Source: Pelagibius sp. Alg239-R121 (GTDB lineage Bacteria > Pseudomonadota > Alphaproteobacteria > Kiloniellales > Kiloniellaceae). Taken from it: a stretch of DNA of 64,000 bases. The number at the start of each line of letters is the position of its first letter. Position 1 is the first letter of the stretch. The DNA lies in assembly GCF_947331435.1 (NCBI RefSeq), contig NZ_CAMZOF010000005.1:62001-126000 (forward strand), read 5' to 3'. The notes below the pieces were generated by a model. That model ran no database searches and was not told the origin of the DNA. It was given only the letters and a program-made list of their open reading frames with translations. Below are positions 41,079-50,038 of this stretch, piece after piece. The position numbers were made by a program, and so were the translations under genes.

Positions 41079-41435
41079 ATGATCACTGTCTACGGCATCA
41101 AGAATTGCGATACCTGTCGAAACGCCTTGAAGGCGCTCAAGGAGCAAGGGCGTGAGCATAGCTTTCACGACCTGCGTGTCGATGGATTGCGCGAAGAATC
41201 CGTAGTCCAGTGGCTGGACGCCGCCGGATGGGAAAAACTTCTGAATCGGCGTGGCACCACGTGGCGCAAGCTGCCGGAAGCCGAGCGCGAGAACCTCGAC
41301 GAGCTAAAAATAAAGCGCCTGTTGCTGGACAATCCCACGCTGATCAAGCGCCCGGTCTTTGAGTTGGCCGGTGAGGTGGTTGTCGGCTTTGATGCCGCCG
41401 CGAAGGCGCGTCTGGATGAACTCACTGCCGATTAA
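41079..41435 (+). CDS. ArsC/Spx (MgsR, YffB) family thioredoxin-fold protein
   Basis: A 118-residue protein of the ArsC/Spx family. VYGIKNCDTCRNALKAL holds a CxxC (residues 10-13), then RRGTTWRKLPE and NPTLIKRPVFE, the family's substrate-binding loops. Proteobacterial YffB-type members have glutathione-dependent reductase-like features; a true arsenate reductase role is unlikely without ars genes. Probably co-transcribed with hutD-like gene 23 bp downstream. Confidence 0.9.
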   Translation: MITVYGIKNCDTCRNALKALKEQGREHSFHDLRVDGLREESVVQWLDAAGWEKLLNRRGTTWRKLPEAERENLDELKIKRLLLDNPTLIKRPVFELAGEVVVGFDAAAKARLDELTAD

Positions 41436-41458
41436 CGCACCTCGGGTTCAATCGTCCG

Positions 41459-42070
41459 ATGAAACTGATCCGACCGTCTGACTGGAAGACCACGCCCTGG
41501 AGATCCGGCCACGGTGAAACCGCTGAAATCGCGGTTTTTCCGGCAGATACGGATCTGGCGGTGGGCGACTTTGACTGGCGGGTCAGCCTTGCGAGCATGA
41601 GCGAAGACGCCGGCTTTTCCGCCTTTCCCGGTTTCGGCCGTATTCTCACTGTCGTTGAGGGCAAGGGGCTTGAGCTTGATGCGCGCCCAGCGGGAACCTG
41701 CGATCGTGTAGTGCCTCACGCACCGACCTATTTCCCCGGGGAACGCACTCTGACAGGGCGTCTGAGTGACGGTCCGGTCAAGAACCTGAACCTGATGTTC
41801 GCGCGGCACAGGCTGCGTGGCTCCGTACGCTTGTGCGAGTCCAATCCGGCCGGCATGACGCTGTCAGGTTCGGCAACGGCTCTGCTGATCTTGTCCTTGG
41901 AAGAAACGACGGTGCAGGTGTCTGATAGGGTCGAAGGCCGCAGGTATGAACTGGGCGCAATGGACGCTTTGTTGCAATGCAGTACGTCCAACAGTCTATT
42001 TGAACTGAGATGTGCGGGCAGAGAACCCTGCCGGTTTGTTCTTATTGAAATCGCTGGCTTGAATGGCTGA
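41459..42070 (+). CDS. HutD family protein
   Basis: A 203-residue HutD/Ves bicupin-fold protein. KLIRPSDWKTTPWRSGHGETAEIAVFP, DFDWRVSLASMSEDAGFSAFPGFGRILTVVEGKG are the family hallmarks, followed by FPGERTLTGRLSDGPVKNLNLMF. HutD proteins are associated with histidine utilisation in other bacteria and may govern intracellular urocanate or formylated intermediates; no other hut gene is nearby. ATG starts 23 bp after the ArsC-like stop. Confidence 0.9.
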   Translation: MKLIRPSDWKTTPWRSGHGETAEIAVFPADTDLAVGDFDWRVSLASMSEDAGFSAFPGFGRILTVVEGKGLELDARPAGTCDRVVPHAPTYFPGERTLTGRLSDGPVKNLNLMFARHRLRGSVRLCESNPAGMTLSGSATALLILSLEETTVQVSDRVEGRRYELGAMDALLQCSTSNSLFELRCAGREPCRFVLIEIAGLNG

Positions 42071-42422
42071 AGCTGTAGGAAGTACAGAGCCCGACCAAGC
42101 CTGTTTAATGGATCGTCAGCGCTAATATACTGGTGCAATGAGGCCTGTGGCCTGCAGTTAAGCGCGCTCCAGGCCTTACCCGTATCTTTCTTGCCGGTCA
42201 GGCATCAGTATCAAGTGTTTCGCGCGTCGGCAATTTGTGACTGACCGTTCGGTAATTTAGTTTATCGCAAAATAATTGTGCAGGTGCGAAAAGCTTGTTG
42301 CAGCCTTGTTACGTCTTGTACTAGATTGTGTTTCGAAAATTACACTACATAAAAGATTTTGATAATAATCTTTCGTTTTTTGTGAGGGTGCAGCGGAAGC
42401 TGCCAGAACGGTGGATGAGACT
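42071..42422. other. Intergenic region upstream of the MaoC gene
   Basis: About 350 bp. The right half (42230-42390) is AT-rich and probably holds the promoter of the MaoC gene, although no single well-spaced box pair stands out. No coding frame. Confidence 0.5.
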
Positions 42423-42854
42423 ATGCTCGAGAAGCACGGCTACTACATGGAAGATCTGACCGTCGGCATGACGGCGGTGTTCGCGAAAACGGTGACTGAC
42501 GCTGATATTGTGATGTTTGCAGGGGTTTCCGGAGACACCAATCCTGTACATCTGGACGAGAGTTTTGCCACGCAGACCATGTTCGGTGATCGTATCGCCC
42601 ATGGGATGTTGTCGGCGAGTTTCGTGTCCACGGTTTTCGGCACCAAGCTTCCCGGGCCCGGTTGTATATACATGAGCCAAAACCTGCGCTTCAAAGCTGC
42701 GGTCAAATCAGGCGATACGGTCACGGCACGAGTGACCATTCGTGAAATCATCGGCGAAAAAAACCGCGTCGTCTTCGATACGGTCTGCAGTGTCGGCGAC
42801 AAGGTCGTTATTGACGGCGATGCCATGCTGATGGTGAGCCGCAAGGCGGCGTAG
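42423..42854 (+). CDS. MaoC family (R)-hydratase
   Basis: About 143 residues from ATG 42423 (GGATGAG upstream). Single hot-dog domain: FAGVSGDTNPVHLDESFATQTMFGDRIAHGMLSASFVSTV contains the D-x4-H catalytic pair and IAHGML of the (R)-specific enoyl-CoA hydratase group (PhaJ-like). These proteins hydrate trans-2-enoyl-CoA to (R)-3-hydroxyacyl-CoA, for polyhydroxyalkanoate or related metabolism. It precedes ribF by about 340 bp; a direct link is not obvious. Confidence 0.92.
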   Translation: MLEKHGYYMEDLTVGMTAVFAKTVTDADIVMFAGVSGDTNPVHLDESFATQTMFGDRIAHGMLSASFVSTVFGTKLPGPGCIYMSQNLRFKAAVKSGDTVTARVTIREIIGEKNRVVFDTVCSVGDKVVIDGDAMLMVSRKAA

Positions 42855-42931
42855 CGCGCCGCCTAATATCCGAATTCAAGTTAGGGTCTGTCTGCAGCAA
42901 TAGCGGCCAGTACTTTGCGCCAATCTGGCTT

Positions 42932-42978
42932 TCCCTAGCGGTTAAGGGGAGTTCGCCTCTAGGGAGGACCCGAGGGTC
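42932..42978. repeat. Two adjacent hairpins in the MaoC-ribF gap
   Basis: TCCCTAG (42932-42938) pairs with CTAGGGA (42959-42965), and GACCC (42967-42971) with GGGTC (42974-42978). The 340-bp gap (42855-43192) holds no gene that I can support; an FMN riboswitch consensus was looked for and not seen. Confidence 0.5.
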
Positions 42979-43192
42979 TTGTCCCCAGAGCCTGGTTCGC
43001 CTTCAAGCTTTCTCCAAGGAAGAGCTGCCTACCCAAAGCCCCTTTCGCCGCGCTATGGTCGGCCGGAGGTTCGCGGTGATCGGCGAATCTTCGGACGGAT
43101 CAGGGTTAAATCTAGATCCGTTCGGCTAAATCAGTGGCGGTTTCGGTGGGTTTATGGCAATCCGGGGCGGTAACCGGAGGCGGGCAAGGCGA

Positions 43193-44152
43193 ATGACGAT
43201 ATTTCACAGTTCCAGCAGTGTTCCGGCAGAGGCTCGTGGTGCGGTTGTCGCGATCGGGAACTTTGACGGCGTGCATCTGGGACATCAGGCGGTTTTGGCG
43301 CAGGCGCGGGCGATTGCCGATCGGCTGGACACGTCGCTTGCCGTTCTGACCTTCGAGCCGCACCCGCGCTCTGTCTTCAAACCGGACTTGCCGACTTTTC
43401 GCCTCACCCCCTTGCCGGCCAAGGTCGAGGCCCTAAAATCCGTCGGGGTCGATCATGTCTTCGTGTTGGATTTTACCCCGGATTTCTCGAAACGCAGCGC
43501 CGAGGATTTTATGACCGGCGTGCTGCAGAGCGACTTGGGCGCGCGCCATATCGTGGTCGGTTGGGATTTCTGTTTTGGTCATAAACGCGGTGGTGATGCG
43601 GCTTTGCTGACCCGGCGCGGCGCCGATCTCGGCTTTGGAGTCACCGTGACCGAGGCGGTCAAGACCGGCGATCAGCAGGTTTATTCTTCGTCCCGGATCC
43701 GCGAATGCCTTCTGGCAGGTGATCTTTCGGGGGCTGCGGCCTTGCTTGGCCGACCCTGGGAAGTCGACGGTATGGTTCTGCATGGCGACAAGCGGGGGCG
43801 GACGATCGGCGTGCCGACCGCGAACCTTTCCATGGAGGCCTATATGCACCCCAACCTGGGCGTCTACGCCGTCCGGGCCGGCATGAAGGGCGGGGACGAC
43901 GGAAGTGGTATATACAACTGGGTCGATGGGGTCGCGAACCTTGGGCGGCGGCCGACGGTCGAGGGCAGCAGGGTCCAACTCGAGGTTCATCTCTTCGATT
44001 TTGACGAAGATCTCTACGGGCGCTTCCTGCGGGTTCAGCTCATCGAATTTCTGCGCGGGGAAAAGAAGTTTGACGGCCTGGACAGTTTAAAGGCACAAAT
44101 CACCTCCGACTGCGAACAGGCGCGCCGCATTCTGGCGGTTTATCCAGCTTAA
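43193..44152 (+). CDS. ribF: Bifunctional riboflavin kinase / FAD synthetase
   Basis: About 319 residues from ATG 43193 (GGGCAAGGCGA upstream). N-terminal FMN adenylyltransferase: AIGNFDGVHLGHQAVL (HxGH nucleotide motif), VLTFEPHPRSVF, VGWDFCFGHKRGGD, and SSSRIRECLLAGDLSGAAALLGRP. C-terminal flavokinase: DKRGRTIGVPTANL, GVYAVRAG, NLGRRPTVEG and EVHLFDFDEDLYG. Makes FMN and FAD from riboflavin. Followed after 73 bp by ileS and lspA on the same strand, an order conserved across many proteobacteria; the three may be co-transcribed. Confidence 0.97.
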   Translation: MTIFHSSSSVPAEARGAVVAIGNFDGVHLGHQAVLAQARAIADRLDTSLAVLTFEPHPRSVFKPDLPTFRLTPLPAKVEALKSVGVDHVFVLDFTPDFSKRSAEDFMTGVLQSDLGARHIVVGWDFCFGHKRGGDAALLTRRGADLGFGVTVTEAVKTGDQQVYSSSRIRECLLAGDLSGAAALLGRPWEVDGMVLHGDKRGRTIGVPTANLSMEAYMHPNLGVYAVRAGMKGGDDGSGIYNWVDGVANLGRRPTVEGSRVQLEVHLFDFDEDLYGRFLRVQLIEFLRGEKKFDGLDSLKAQITSDCEQARRILAVYPA

Positions 44153-44225
44153 ATCCTGGAAAAGCCCGGTTTGCCGCCCGAGCAGGCAGGTTAATTTCGA
44201 TGATGCAACATGGAAGAGTCTCGCG

Positions 44226-47066
44226 ATGAGCGTTGACTACAAATCAACTGTATTTCTTCCGCGCACGGATTTCCCGATGCGCGCCGGCTTGCCGCAGCGT
44301 GAGCCTGAAATTCTTGCGCGCTGGGAGGAAATCGGCCTCTTCAAGCGGCTGCGCGAGGACTCGAAAGGCCGCGAGAAGTTCATTCTTCACGACGGGCCAC
44401 CCTATGCCAACGGTCACCTGCACATGGGGCATGCGCTCAATAAAGTGCTGAAGGACGTGGTCAACCGTTCTCAACAAATGTTGGGTAAGGACGCGCACTA
44501 CGTCCCGGGTTGGGACTGTCACGGACTGCCGATCGAATGGAAGATCGAGGAAGGCTATCGGGCGCGGGGGCAGGACAAGGACGAGGTTCCGGTCGTCGAG
44601 TTCCGCCGCGAATGCCGGGAATTCGCCGAAAAATGGGTCAAGATTCAGACCGAGGAGTTTAAACGCCTCGGGGTCGAAGGGGACTGGGAACGCCCCTACA
44701 CGACCATGAGCTTCGATGCCGAAGCCCGGATCGTGCGCGAGATCGGCAAGTTTTTGCTGAATGGCGGCCTCTATGCCGGTGCCAAACCGGTGCTCTGGTC
44801 CGTGGTCGAGAAAACCGCTCTCGCGGACGCCGAGGTCGAGTATCACGATCACAAGTCGCCGACTATCTGGGTCCGTTTCCCGGTCGTAGAAGGCCCCGAT
44901 GTCCTGAAGGGCGCCGCCGTGGTGATCTGGACCACGACCCCCTGGACGATCCCCGGCAACCGCGCGGTCGCCTGTGGACCGGATTTCGATTACATCGGCA
45001 TCGAGGTCAAGGCTGTCGGCGAGAACAGCCGCGCCAAGGTTGGCGAGAAACTGCTGCTGGCCAAAGAACTTTATGACGCTTTTGCCGAAAAGTGCGAGAT
45101 CACCGAGCACGAAGTCTTCTGGCAGGGCGTCGGCTCCGAACTCCTGGGGTTGCGCTGCGATCATCCGCTGGCTGCTGCCGGTTACGATGCCGGTGCGCCG
45201 GTTCTCAACGGCGACTTCGTCACGACAGAGGCAGGCACCGGTTTCGTGCACATTGCGCCGGGACACGGTGCCGATGACTTTGAGCTCGGCAAGGCGAACG
45301 GTCTGGAAATTCCACAGACCGTCGATGCGGACGGCAGCTTCTTCGCGCATGTTCCGCTCTTCGCCGGCACGGTTGTCTATACAAGTGAAGGCAAGGAAGG
45401 CGACGCCAACGGCAAGGTGATCGGCGCTCTGATGGAGGCCGGCTCGCTGATCGCAAAGGGCAGTCTGCGCCACAGCTATCCGCATTCCTGGCGATCAAAG
45501 GCGCCCCTGATCTTCCGGAATACGCCGCAGTGGTTCATTTCGATGGACACCAACAACCTGCAGAAGAATGCGGTTGAGGCGATCGAATCCACCAGCTTCG
45601 TACCGGCATCCGGCCGTACCCGGCTGCTGTCGATGGTGGCGGACCGTCCCGACTGGTGTGTGTCCCGCCAGCGGCTTTGGGGTGTACCGCTGCCGATCTT
45701 CGTCGAAAAGGCGACGGGAGAACCGCTGCGCGATGCCGCCGTTATCGAACGCGTGGCCGAGGCTTTTGCGCTGGAAGGCGGCGACGCCTGGTTCAACAGC
45801 GATCCTTCGCGTTTCCTGGGTGACGATTACAAGATCGAGGACTACGAGCAGATCACCGACGTGGTCGAAGTCTGGTTCGATTCAGGCTGTACCCATAGTT
45901 TCGTGCTGGAAGCCCGGCCGGAGCTGCAATGGCCGGCATCGCTTTATCTGGAGGGCTCCGATCAGCATCGCGGCTGGTTCCAGTCGTCGCTGCTGGAATC
46001 CTCAGGCACCCGGGGCCGCGCGCCCTATGATGCGGTCCTCACTCACGGCTTCCTGCTGGACGAGAAGGGCCGCAAGATGTCCAAGTCCCTTGGGAACGGC
46101 GTCGAACCGCAGGATGTTATGAACGAGAGCGGTGCCGACATCATCCGCCTCTGGGTCGTGGCGTCCGACTACACCGCAGATCTGCGGGTCGGTCCGAAGA
46201 TCCTTCGCTATCAGGTGGATGCCTATCGCCGCCTGCGCAACACCCTGCGCTTCATGTTGGGTGCGCTGGAAGGATTTTCAGAGGAAGAGCGCCTTCCGGC
46301 CGAACAGATGCCGGAGCTGGAGCGCTGGGTGCAGCATAGGCTACAGGAACTGGATGTCGTGGTGCGCAAGGGCTGCACTGAGTTCGATTTCCATAACATC
46401 TATAAGAACCTGCATAATTTCTGCGCCGTCGATCTCTCGGCCTTCTACTTCGATATCCGCAAGGACGCTCTCTACTGTGACCGCTCGGACGCCCTGCGGC
46501 GGCGGGCGTGCCGGACAGTGATCGATCAAGCCTTTAACTGTCTGGTGACCTGGCTGGCGCCGATCCTCTGCTTTACGGCCGAAGAAGCCTGGTTGGCGCG
46601 CGGCACCGGGCCGGAAGAAAGTGTTCACTTGCGGCTGTTCCCTGAGGTTCCCGCCGAGTGGCATGATGCGGCCCTGGCGCAGAAATGGTCTGCGGTTCGC
46701 GAGGTCCGCCGCGTGGTGACCGGTGCGATTGAACTGGAACGCGCTGGTAAGCGCATCGGATCCAGCCTTCAGGCAAAACCCGTCGTGACAATTGACCGCC
46801 CGGAGCTGATGGAAGCCGTACGCGGCGTCGACATGATGGATGTCGCCATCACGTCGGACCTGACTCTGGTGGAAGGAACGCCGGCGGATGGCGCCTTTAC
46901 TCTGGATGAGGTGTCCGGCGTGGGTGTCAGTGTGGAGATGGCTGAAGGCGAGAAGTGCGAGCGCTGCTGGAAAACGCTTCCCGAAGTCGGGACATTTGAG
47001 GGGGCGCCGGGCACCTGTGGCCGCTGCGCCGATGCCGTGCAGCACTATGGCGCTGCAGCTCAATAA
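44226..47066 (+). CDS. ileS: Isoleucyl-tRNA synthetase
   Basis: A 946-residue class Ia synthetase. HIGH-type HMGH at residues 66-69, in PPYANGHLHMGHALNK. The CP1 editing domain carries WTTTPWTIPGNRAVA and a GTGFVHIAPGHGADDF signature. WFDSGCTHSF and the KMSKS loop (residues about 617-621) follow. At the C-terminus CERCW...CGRC (about 911-934) forms the zinc site. Charges tRNA(Ile) and edits valine. Full length and intact, between ribF and lspA. Confidence 0.98.
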   Translation: MSVDYKSTVFLPRTDFPMRAGLPQREPEILARWEEIGLFKRLREDSKGREKFILHDGPPYANGHLHMGHALNKVLKDVVNRSQQMLGKDAHYVPGWDCHGLPIEWKIEEGYRARGQDKDEVPVVEFRRECREFAEKWVKIQTEEFKRLGVEGDWERPYTTMSFDAEARIVREIGKFLLNGGLYAGAKPVLWSVVEKTALADAEVEYHDHKSPTIWVRFPVVEGPDVLKGAAVVIWTTTPWTIPGNRAVACGPDFDYIGIEVKAVGENSRAKVGEKLLLAKELYDAFAEKCEITEHEVFWQGVGSELLGLRCDHPLAAAGYDAGAPVLNGDFVTTEAGTGFVHIAPGHGADDFELGKANGLEIPQTVDADGSFFAHVPLFAGTVVYTSEGKEGDANGKVIGALMEAGSLIAKGSLRHSYPHSWRSKAPLIFRNTPQWFISMDTNNLQKNAVEAIESTSFVPASGRTRLLSMVADRPDWCVSRQRLWGVPLPIFVEKATGEPLRDAAVIERVAEAFALEGGDAWFNSDPSRFLGDDYKIEDYEQITDVVEVWFDSGCTHSFVLEARPELQWPASLYLEGSDQHRGWFQSSLLESSGTRGRAPYDAVLTHGFLLDEKGRKMSKSLGNGVEPQDVMNESGADIIRLWVVASDYTADLRVGPKILRYQVDAYRRLRNTLRFMLGALEGFSEEERLPAEQMPELERWVQHRLQELDVVVRKGCTEFDFHNIYKNLHNFCAVDLSAFYFDIRKDALYCDRSDALRRRACRTVIDQAFNCLVTWLAPILCFTAEEAWLARGTGPEESVHLRLFPEVPAEWHDAALAQKWSAVREVRRVVTGAIELERAGKRIGSSLQAKPVVTIDRPELMEAVRGVDMMDVAITSDLTLVEGTPADGAFTLDEVSGVGVSVEMAEGEKCERCWKTLPEVGTFEGAPGTCGRCADAVQHYGAAAQ

Positions 47067-47088
47067 AACGACGGTTGGATAGCGCCTG

Positions 47089-47562
47089 ATGTACAAGCTT
47101 ACCGCCGTCTTGGCCACGATAGTGGTCGTCCTGGATCAGCTCACCAAGTGGTTGATCCTGGAGGTCGTTATGCAGCCGGTGCAGACCTTTGAGATCACAG
47201 GCTTTTTCAATATCGTTCTGGCGTTCAACCGGGGGGTAAGCTTCGGCCTGTTCGGAAACGACACGACCTGGATGCCCTATGTGTTGAGCGCGGTGGCTGC
47301 CGCAATCGTTGTCGGACTGCTGATCTGGCTGCGCGGACAGGACCACAGGATCAACGCCGTTGCCGTCGGACTGGTGGTCGGCGGGGCGATCGGGAATGTG
47401 ATCGACCGGATTCGCATTGGCGTTGTGGTCGACTTTCTGGACTTTCATTTTGCCGGATGGCACTGGCCGGCCTTCAATGTCGCGGATATGGCCATTACCC
47501 TGGGTGTAGCCGTCTTGATGTTTGCTAGCTTGTTTGGTTACGTCAGTGAGGGTAAAAGGTAA
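47089..47562 (+). CDS. lspA: Prolipoprotein signal peptidase (SPase II)
   Basis: A 157-residue aspartic membrane peptidase with four hydrophobic segments. Catalytic Asp motifs: GNVIDRIRIGVVVDF (first Asp, about residue 106) and FNVADMAITLG (second, about 127). LDQLTKW and FNRGVSFGLF are also conserved. It removes lipoprotein signal peptides; the lipoproteins encoded at 31.8, 32.2 and 47.8 kb are possible substrates. Begins 22 bp after the ileS stop. The following gap contains three palindromes. Confidence 0.97.
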   Translation: MYKLTAVLATIVVVLDQLTKWLILEVVMQPVQTFEITGFFNIVLAFNRGVSFGLFGNDTTWMPYVLSAVAAAIVVGLLIWLRGQDHRINAVAVGLVVGGAIGNVIDRIRIGVVVDFLDFHFAGWHWPAFNVADMAITLGVAVLMFASLFGYVSEGKR

Positions 47563-47567
47563 GGGCT

Positions 47568-47731
47568 AGAGTGCGATTGTTCTTGATGTAAACGGTCACG
47601 AACGTAAATCGCCCTCTCACTATATGAAGGTGAGGCTGATTGACGTTTTCCACTGGTTCAGTGAAAAACGATCAGACTCTAGAGCAAACGACGCACAATC
47701 TGCTTTGGTTGTCTGGCGGTCATTTGCTCTA
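47568..47731. repeat. Three tandem palindromes after lspA
   Basis: First: AGAGTGCGATT (47568-47578) with AATCGCCCTCT (47607-47617), one mismatch. Second (dispersed repeat copy 3): CTGAT/ATCAG outside CGTTTTCCACTG/CAGTGAAAAACG (47636-47675). Third: TAGAGCAAA (47680-47688) with TTTGCTCTA (47723-47731), loop 34 bases. None carries a T-run, so classical termination is not evident. Confidence 0.85.
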
Positions 47732-47795
47732 CATTGATGGGTTGGAGCATCTTAACTGCGTCAGGTTTGATGCAGGAAGCTCTAGCGGGAGGAAC

Positions 47796-48374
47796 ATGAT
47801 GTTTCGAACAAATTTCTTTAGCATTTTTTGCTTGGCTGGCGCGGCCCTGTTGCTGTCCGCCTGCGAAAATGTCCGTTCCGAGCTGGGACTGAACAAACAG
47901 TCGCCGGATGAATTTCGCGTGGTTTCGCGGGCACCATTGAGTCTGCCGCCGGAGTTTACTCTGCGCCCGCCGGAGCCGGGTAGCGTTCGTCCACAGGAAG
48001 GTTCGGCGCAAGACCGGGCCAAGCGGGCTGTGTTCCGGGCGGAAACAGCAGGCGTGTCACTGGATGAGCGGATCCCTGCCGACGGCCGTTCTATCGGCGA
48101 GAGGTCTCTGCTCATGGCCGCTGGTGCGGACAAGGCCGAGCCTGATATTCGTCAGATCGTGGATCGCGAGACCGGCCGTCTGAACGAGGAAAATGAGAGC
48201 TTTATCAACGACCTCGTGTTCTGGAAAGACCAACCGCCAGCGGGTGAGGTTATCGACGCCGAGGGTGAGTCGCAACGCATCCGCGAGAATGCCGCGCTGG
48301 GTAAGTCGGTGACGTCGGGGCAAACGCCAACGATCGTGCGCGAGGATGAAGCCTTTCTCGAAGGAATTTTCTAG
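47796..48374 (+). CDS. DUF3035 lipoprotein
   Basis: About 192 residues from ATG 47796 (GGGAGGAAC directly upstream). Signal with lipobox LLSACENVRSELGLNKQSPDEFRVVSRAPLSLPPEF, acylated Cys near residue 22. The PDEFxVVxRAPLxxPPxF stretch defines the DUF3035 family of alphaproteobacteria. The rest is hydrophilic and probably unstructured (FRAETAG, IVDRETGRLNEENESFI). Function unknown; commonly found between lspA and the M16 peptidase genes, as here. Confidence 0.92.
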   Translation: MMFRTNFFSIFCLAGAALLLSACENVRSELGLNKQSPDEFRVVSRAPLSLPPEFTLRPPEPGSVRPQEGSAQDRAKRAVFRAETAGVSLDERIPADGRSIGERSLLMAAGADKAEPDIRQIVDRETGRLNEENESFINDLVFWKDQPPAGEVIDAEGESQRIRENAALGKSVTSGQTPTIVREDEAFLEGIF

Positions 48375-48655
48375 ACTCCGGTCGGATTTTGGAGATTTCG
48401 GACTCGGAAGGATACCTGCATAACGCTCGGGGCTTGATGCCTTTTGGCCAGGGTGATGGGTGAGAGTCTCGAAGGCTTTACCCGGTGCAAAATTGCGTGT
48501 CGCGCGGGAGTCTGTGACAAAAATCAAGCATATGTGATGCCCGCCTGTTCGCGGAACGGCTTGAGGTCACCAAAGTAAACGCCATATTAACCATAATTCG
48601 TTACTCTGGTTTCAGTCGTACTCGCCCTTTGGTTCGCTTTTTTCCCGGAAAAGAC

Positions 48656-50038
48656 ATGCATCTTTTTTCACGCACGACGTCTCTCCGCTTCCTCTCCAAT
48701 CTTCATATCCTTGCCTTGGCGGCGATCGTCTTTGGCGGATCTGCCTGGTTCCAGGCAACAGCAGACGCTAGTGTCTTTGATTCTGAGACCTTTACGCTGG
48801 ACAACGGCATGCAGGTCGTCGTGGTGCCAAATCACAGGGCGCCGATCGTCACCCACATGGTCTGGTACAAAGTCGGCGCTGCGGATGAATCCGCCGGCGA
48901 ATCCGGTAATGCCCACTTCCTGGAACACCTGATGTTCAAAGGCACCAAGACTCTTGGTCCCGGGGAATTTTCGCGCATCATTCAACTCAATGGCGGACGG
49001 GAAAACGCATTTACCAGCCAGGATTACACGGCTTACTTCCAGACCGTCGCGAGCGACCGCCTGGAAACCATGATGAAGCACGAGGCGGACCGGATGACCA
49101 ATCTGGTCCTGACCGATGAGGTGGTTCTGCCGGAGCGTGATGTGGTGGTCGAAGAGCGCCGGAGCAGGACCGACAACAATCCCAGCGCCAAACTGTTCGA
49201 AACCATGCGGGCGGCGCTTTATCTGAATCACCCCTACCGTCTGCCCGTCATTGGCTGGCAACACGAAATCAAAGCGCTGAACACCAAGACGGCGTTGGCA
49301 TTTTACCGAAAGTGGTATGCGCCCAATAACGCGATCCTGATCGTCGCCGGCGATGTAACTGCGGCGGAGGTGCGTCCTCTCGCCGAAAAATACTATGGCG
49401 TCATTCCTGCGAAGCCCGTACCGGAACGCATCCGTATTGAAGAGCCGCCGCAAACCTCCGCGCGCCGTGTTATTCACAAGAGCGCCCGCGTTCGACAGCC
49501 GACCCTCGCTATTAACTATCTTGCCCCCAGCTATCGCAGGGGTGCGACCGAGCACGCTTATGCTCTGCAGGTTCTTGACGAGGTGCTGAGCGGCGGCTCC
49601 ACGAGCCGACTCTACAAGACGCTGGTGGTCGAGAAGAAACTGGCGGTTTCCGTCGGCAGCAATTACAGCGCGAGTTCGCTAGACCTCACTGATTTCAGCT
49701 TCTATGCCTCGCCGCAACCCGGTGTGGAAGTTGAGACCCTCGAGGCAGCCGTGCGTGCCGAGATCGCCAAAGTTCTCGAGAACGGCATCACGCCCAAGGA
49801 ACTGGCATCGGCGAAACGGCGCAAGCGAGCCGGTTCGGTTTATGTTCGTGACGACCTGGGCACGGCGCCGCGCATCATCGGCATGTCTCTGGCAACCGGC
49901 CGGACGATCGAAGAGATCGAAAACTGGCCCGATCTGATCGATAAGGTCACGGTCGAGCAGGTCCTGGCAGCAGCACGCGCCGTCTTCCGGGACGAAAGCT
50001 CCGTGACCGGTCTTCTTCTGCCGAAGCCGACATCGTAA
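48656..50038 (+). CDS. M16 family zinc peptidase (catalytic)
   Basis: About 460 residues from ATG 48656 (CGGAAAAGAC upstream). Signal peptide about 1-37 (LHILALAAIVFGGSAWFQATADA). The inverted zinc motif HFLEH is at residues 87-91 with the third ligand Glu in ERDVVVEERRSRTDNN (about 165-171). The second M16_C domain follows (HPYRLPVIGWQHEIKALN; SGGSTSRLYKTLVVEKKLA). A periplasmic pitrilysin-like protease. It overlaps the following non-catalytic M16 gene by one base, so the two probably form a heterodimer. The 280-bp gap upstream (48375-48655) shows no gene. Confidence 0.94.
   Translation: MHLFSRTTSLRFLSNLHILALAAIVFGGSAWFQATADASVFDSETFTLDNGMQVVVVPNHRAPIVTHMVWYKVGAADESAGESGNAHFLEHLMFKGTKTLGPGEFSRIIQLNGGRENAFTSQDYTAYFQTVASDRLETMMKHEADRMTNLVLTDEVVLPERDVVVEERRSRTDNNPSAKLFETMRAALYLNHPYRLPVIGWQHEIKALNTKTALAFYRKWYAPNNAILIVAGDVTAAEVRPLAEKYYGVIPAKPVPERIRIEEPPQTSARRVIHKSARVRQPTLAINYLAPSYRRGATEHAYALQVLDEVLSGGSTSRLYKTLVVEKKLAVSVGSNYSASSLDLTDFSFYASPQPGVEVETLEAAVRAEIAKVLENGITPKELASAKRRKRAGSVYVRDDLGTAPRIIGMSLATGRTIEEIENWPDLIDKVTVEQVLAAARAVFRDESSVTGLLLPKPTS

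Noticed and set aside
43000-43192. Possible FMN riboswitch before ribF
   Set aside because: The conserved AGGGGCGGGGTGAAA-type core of the RFN element is absent.
44244-45485. 413-codon minus-strand frame
   Set aside because: Antisense to ileS, which has all synthetase signatures.
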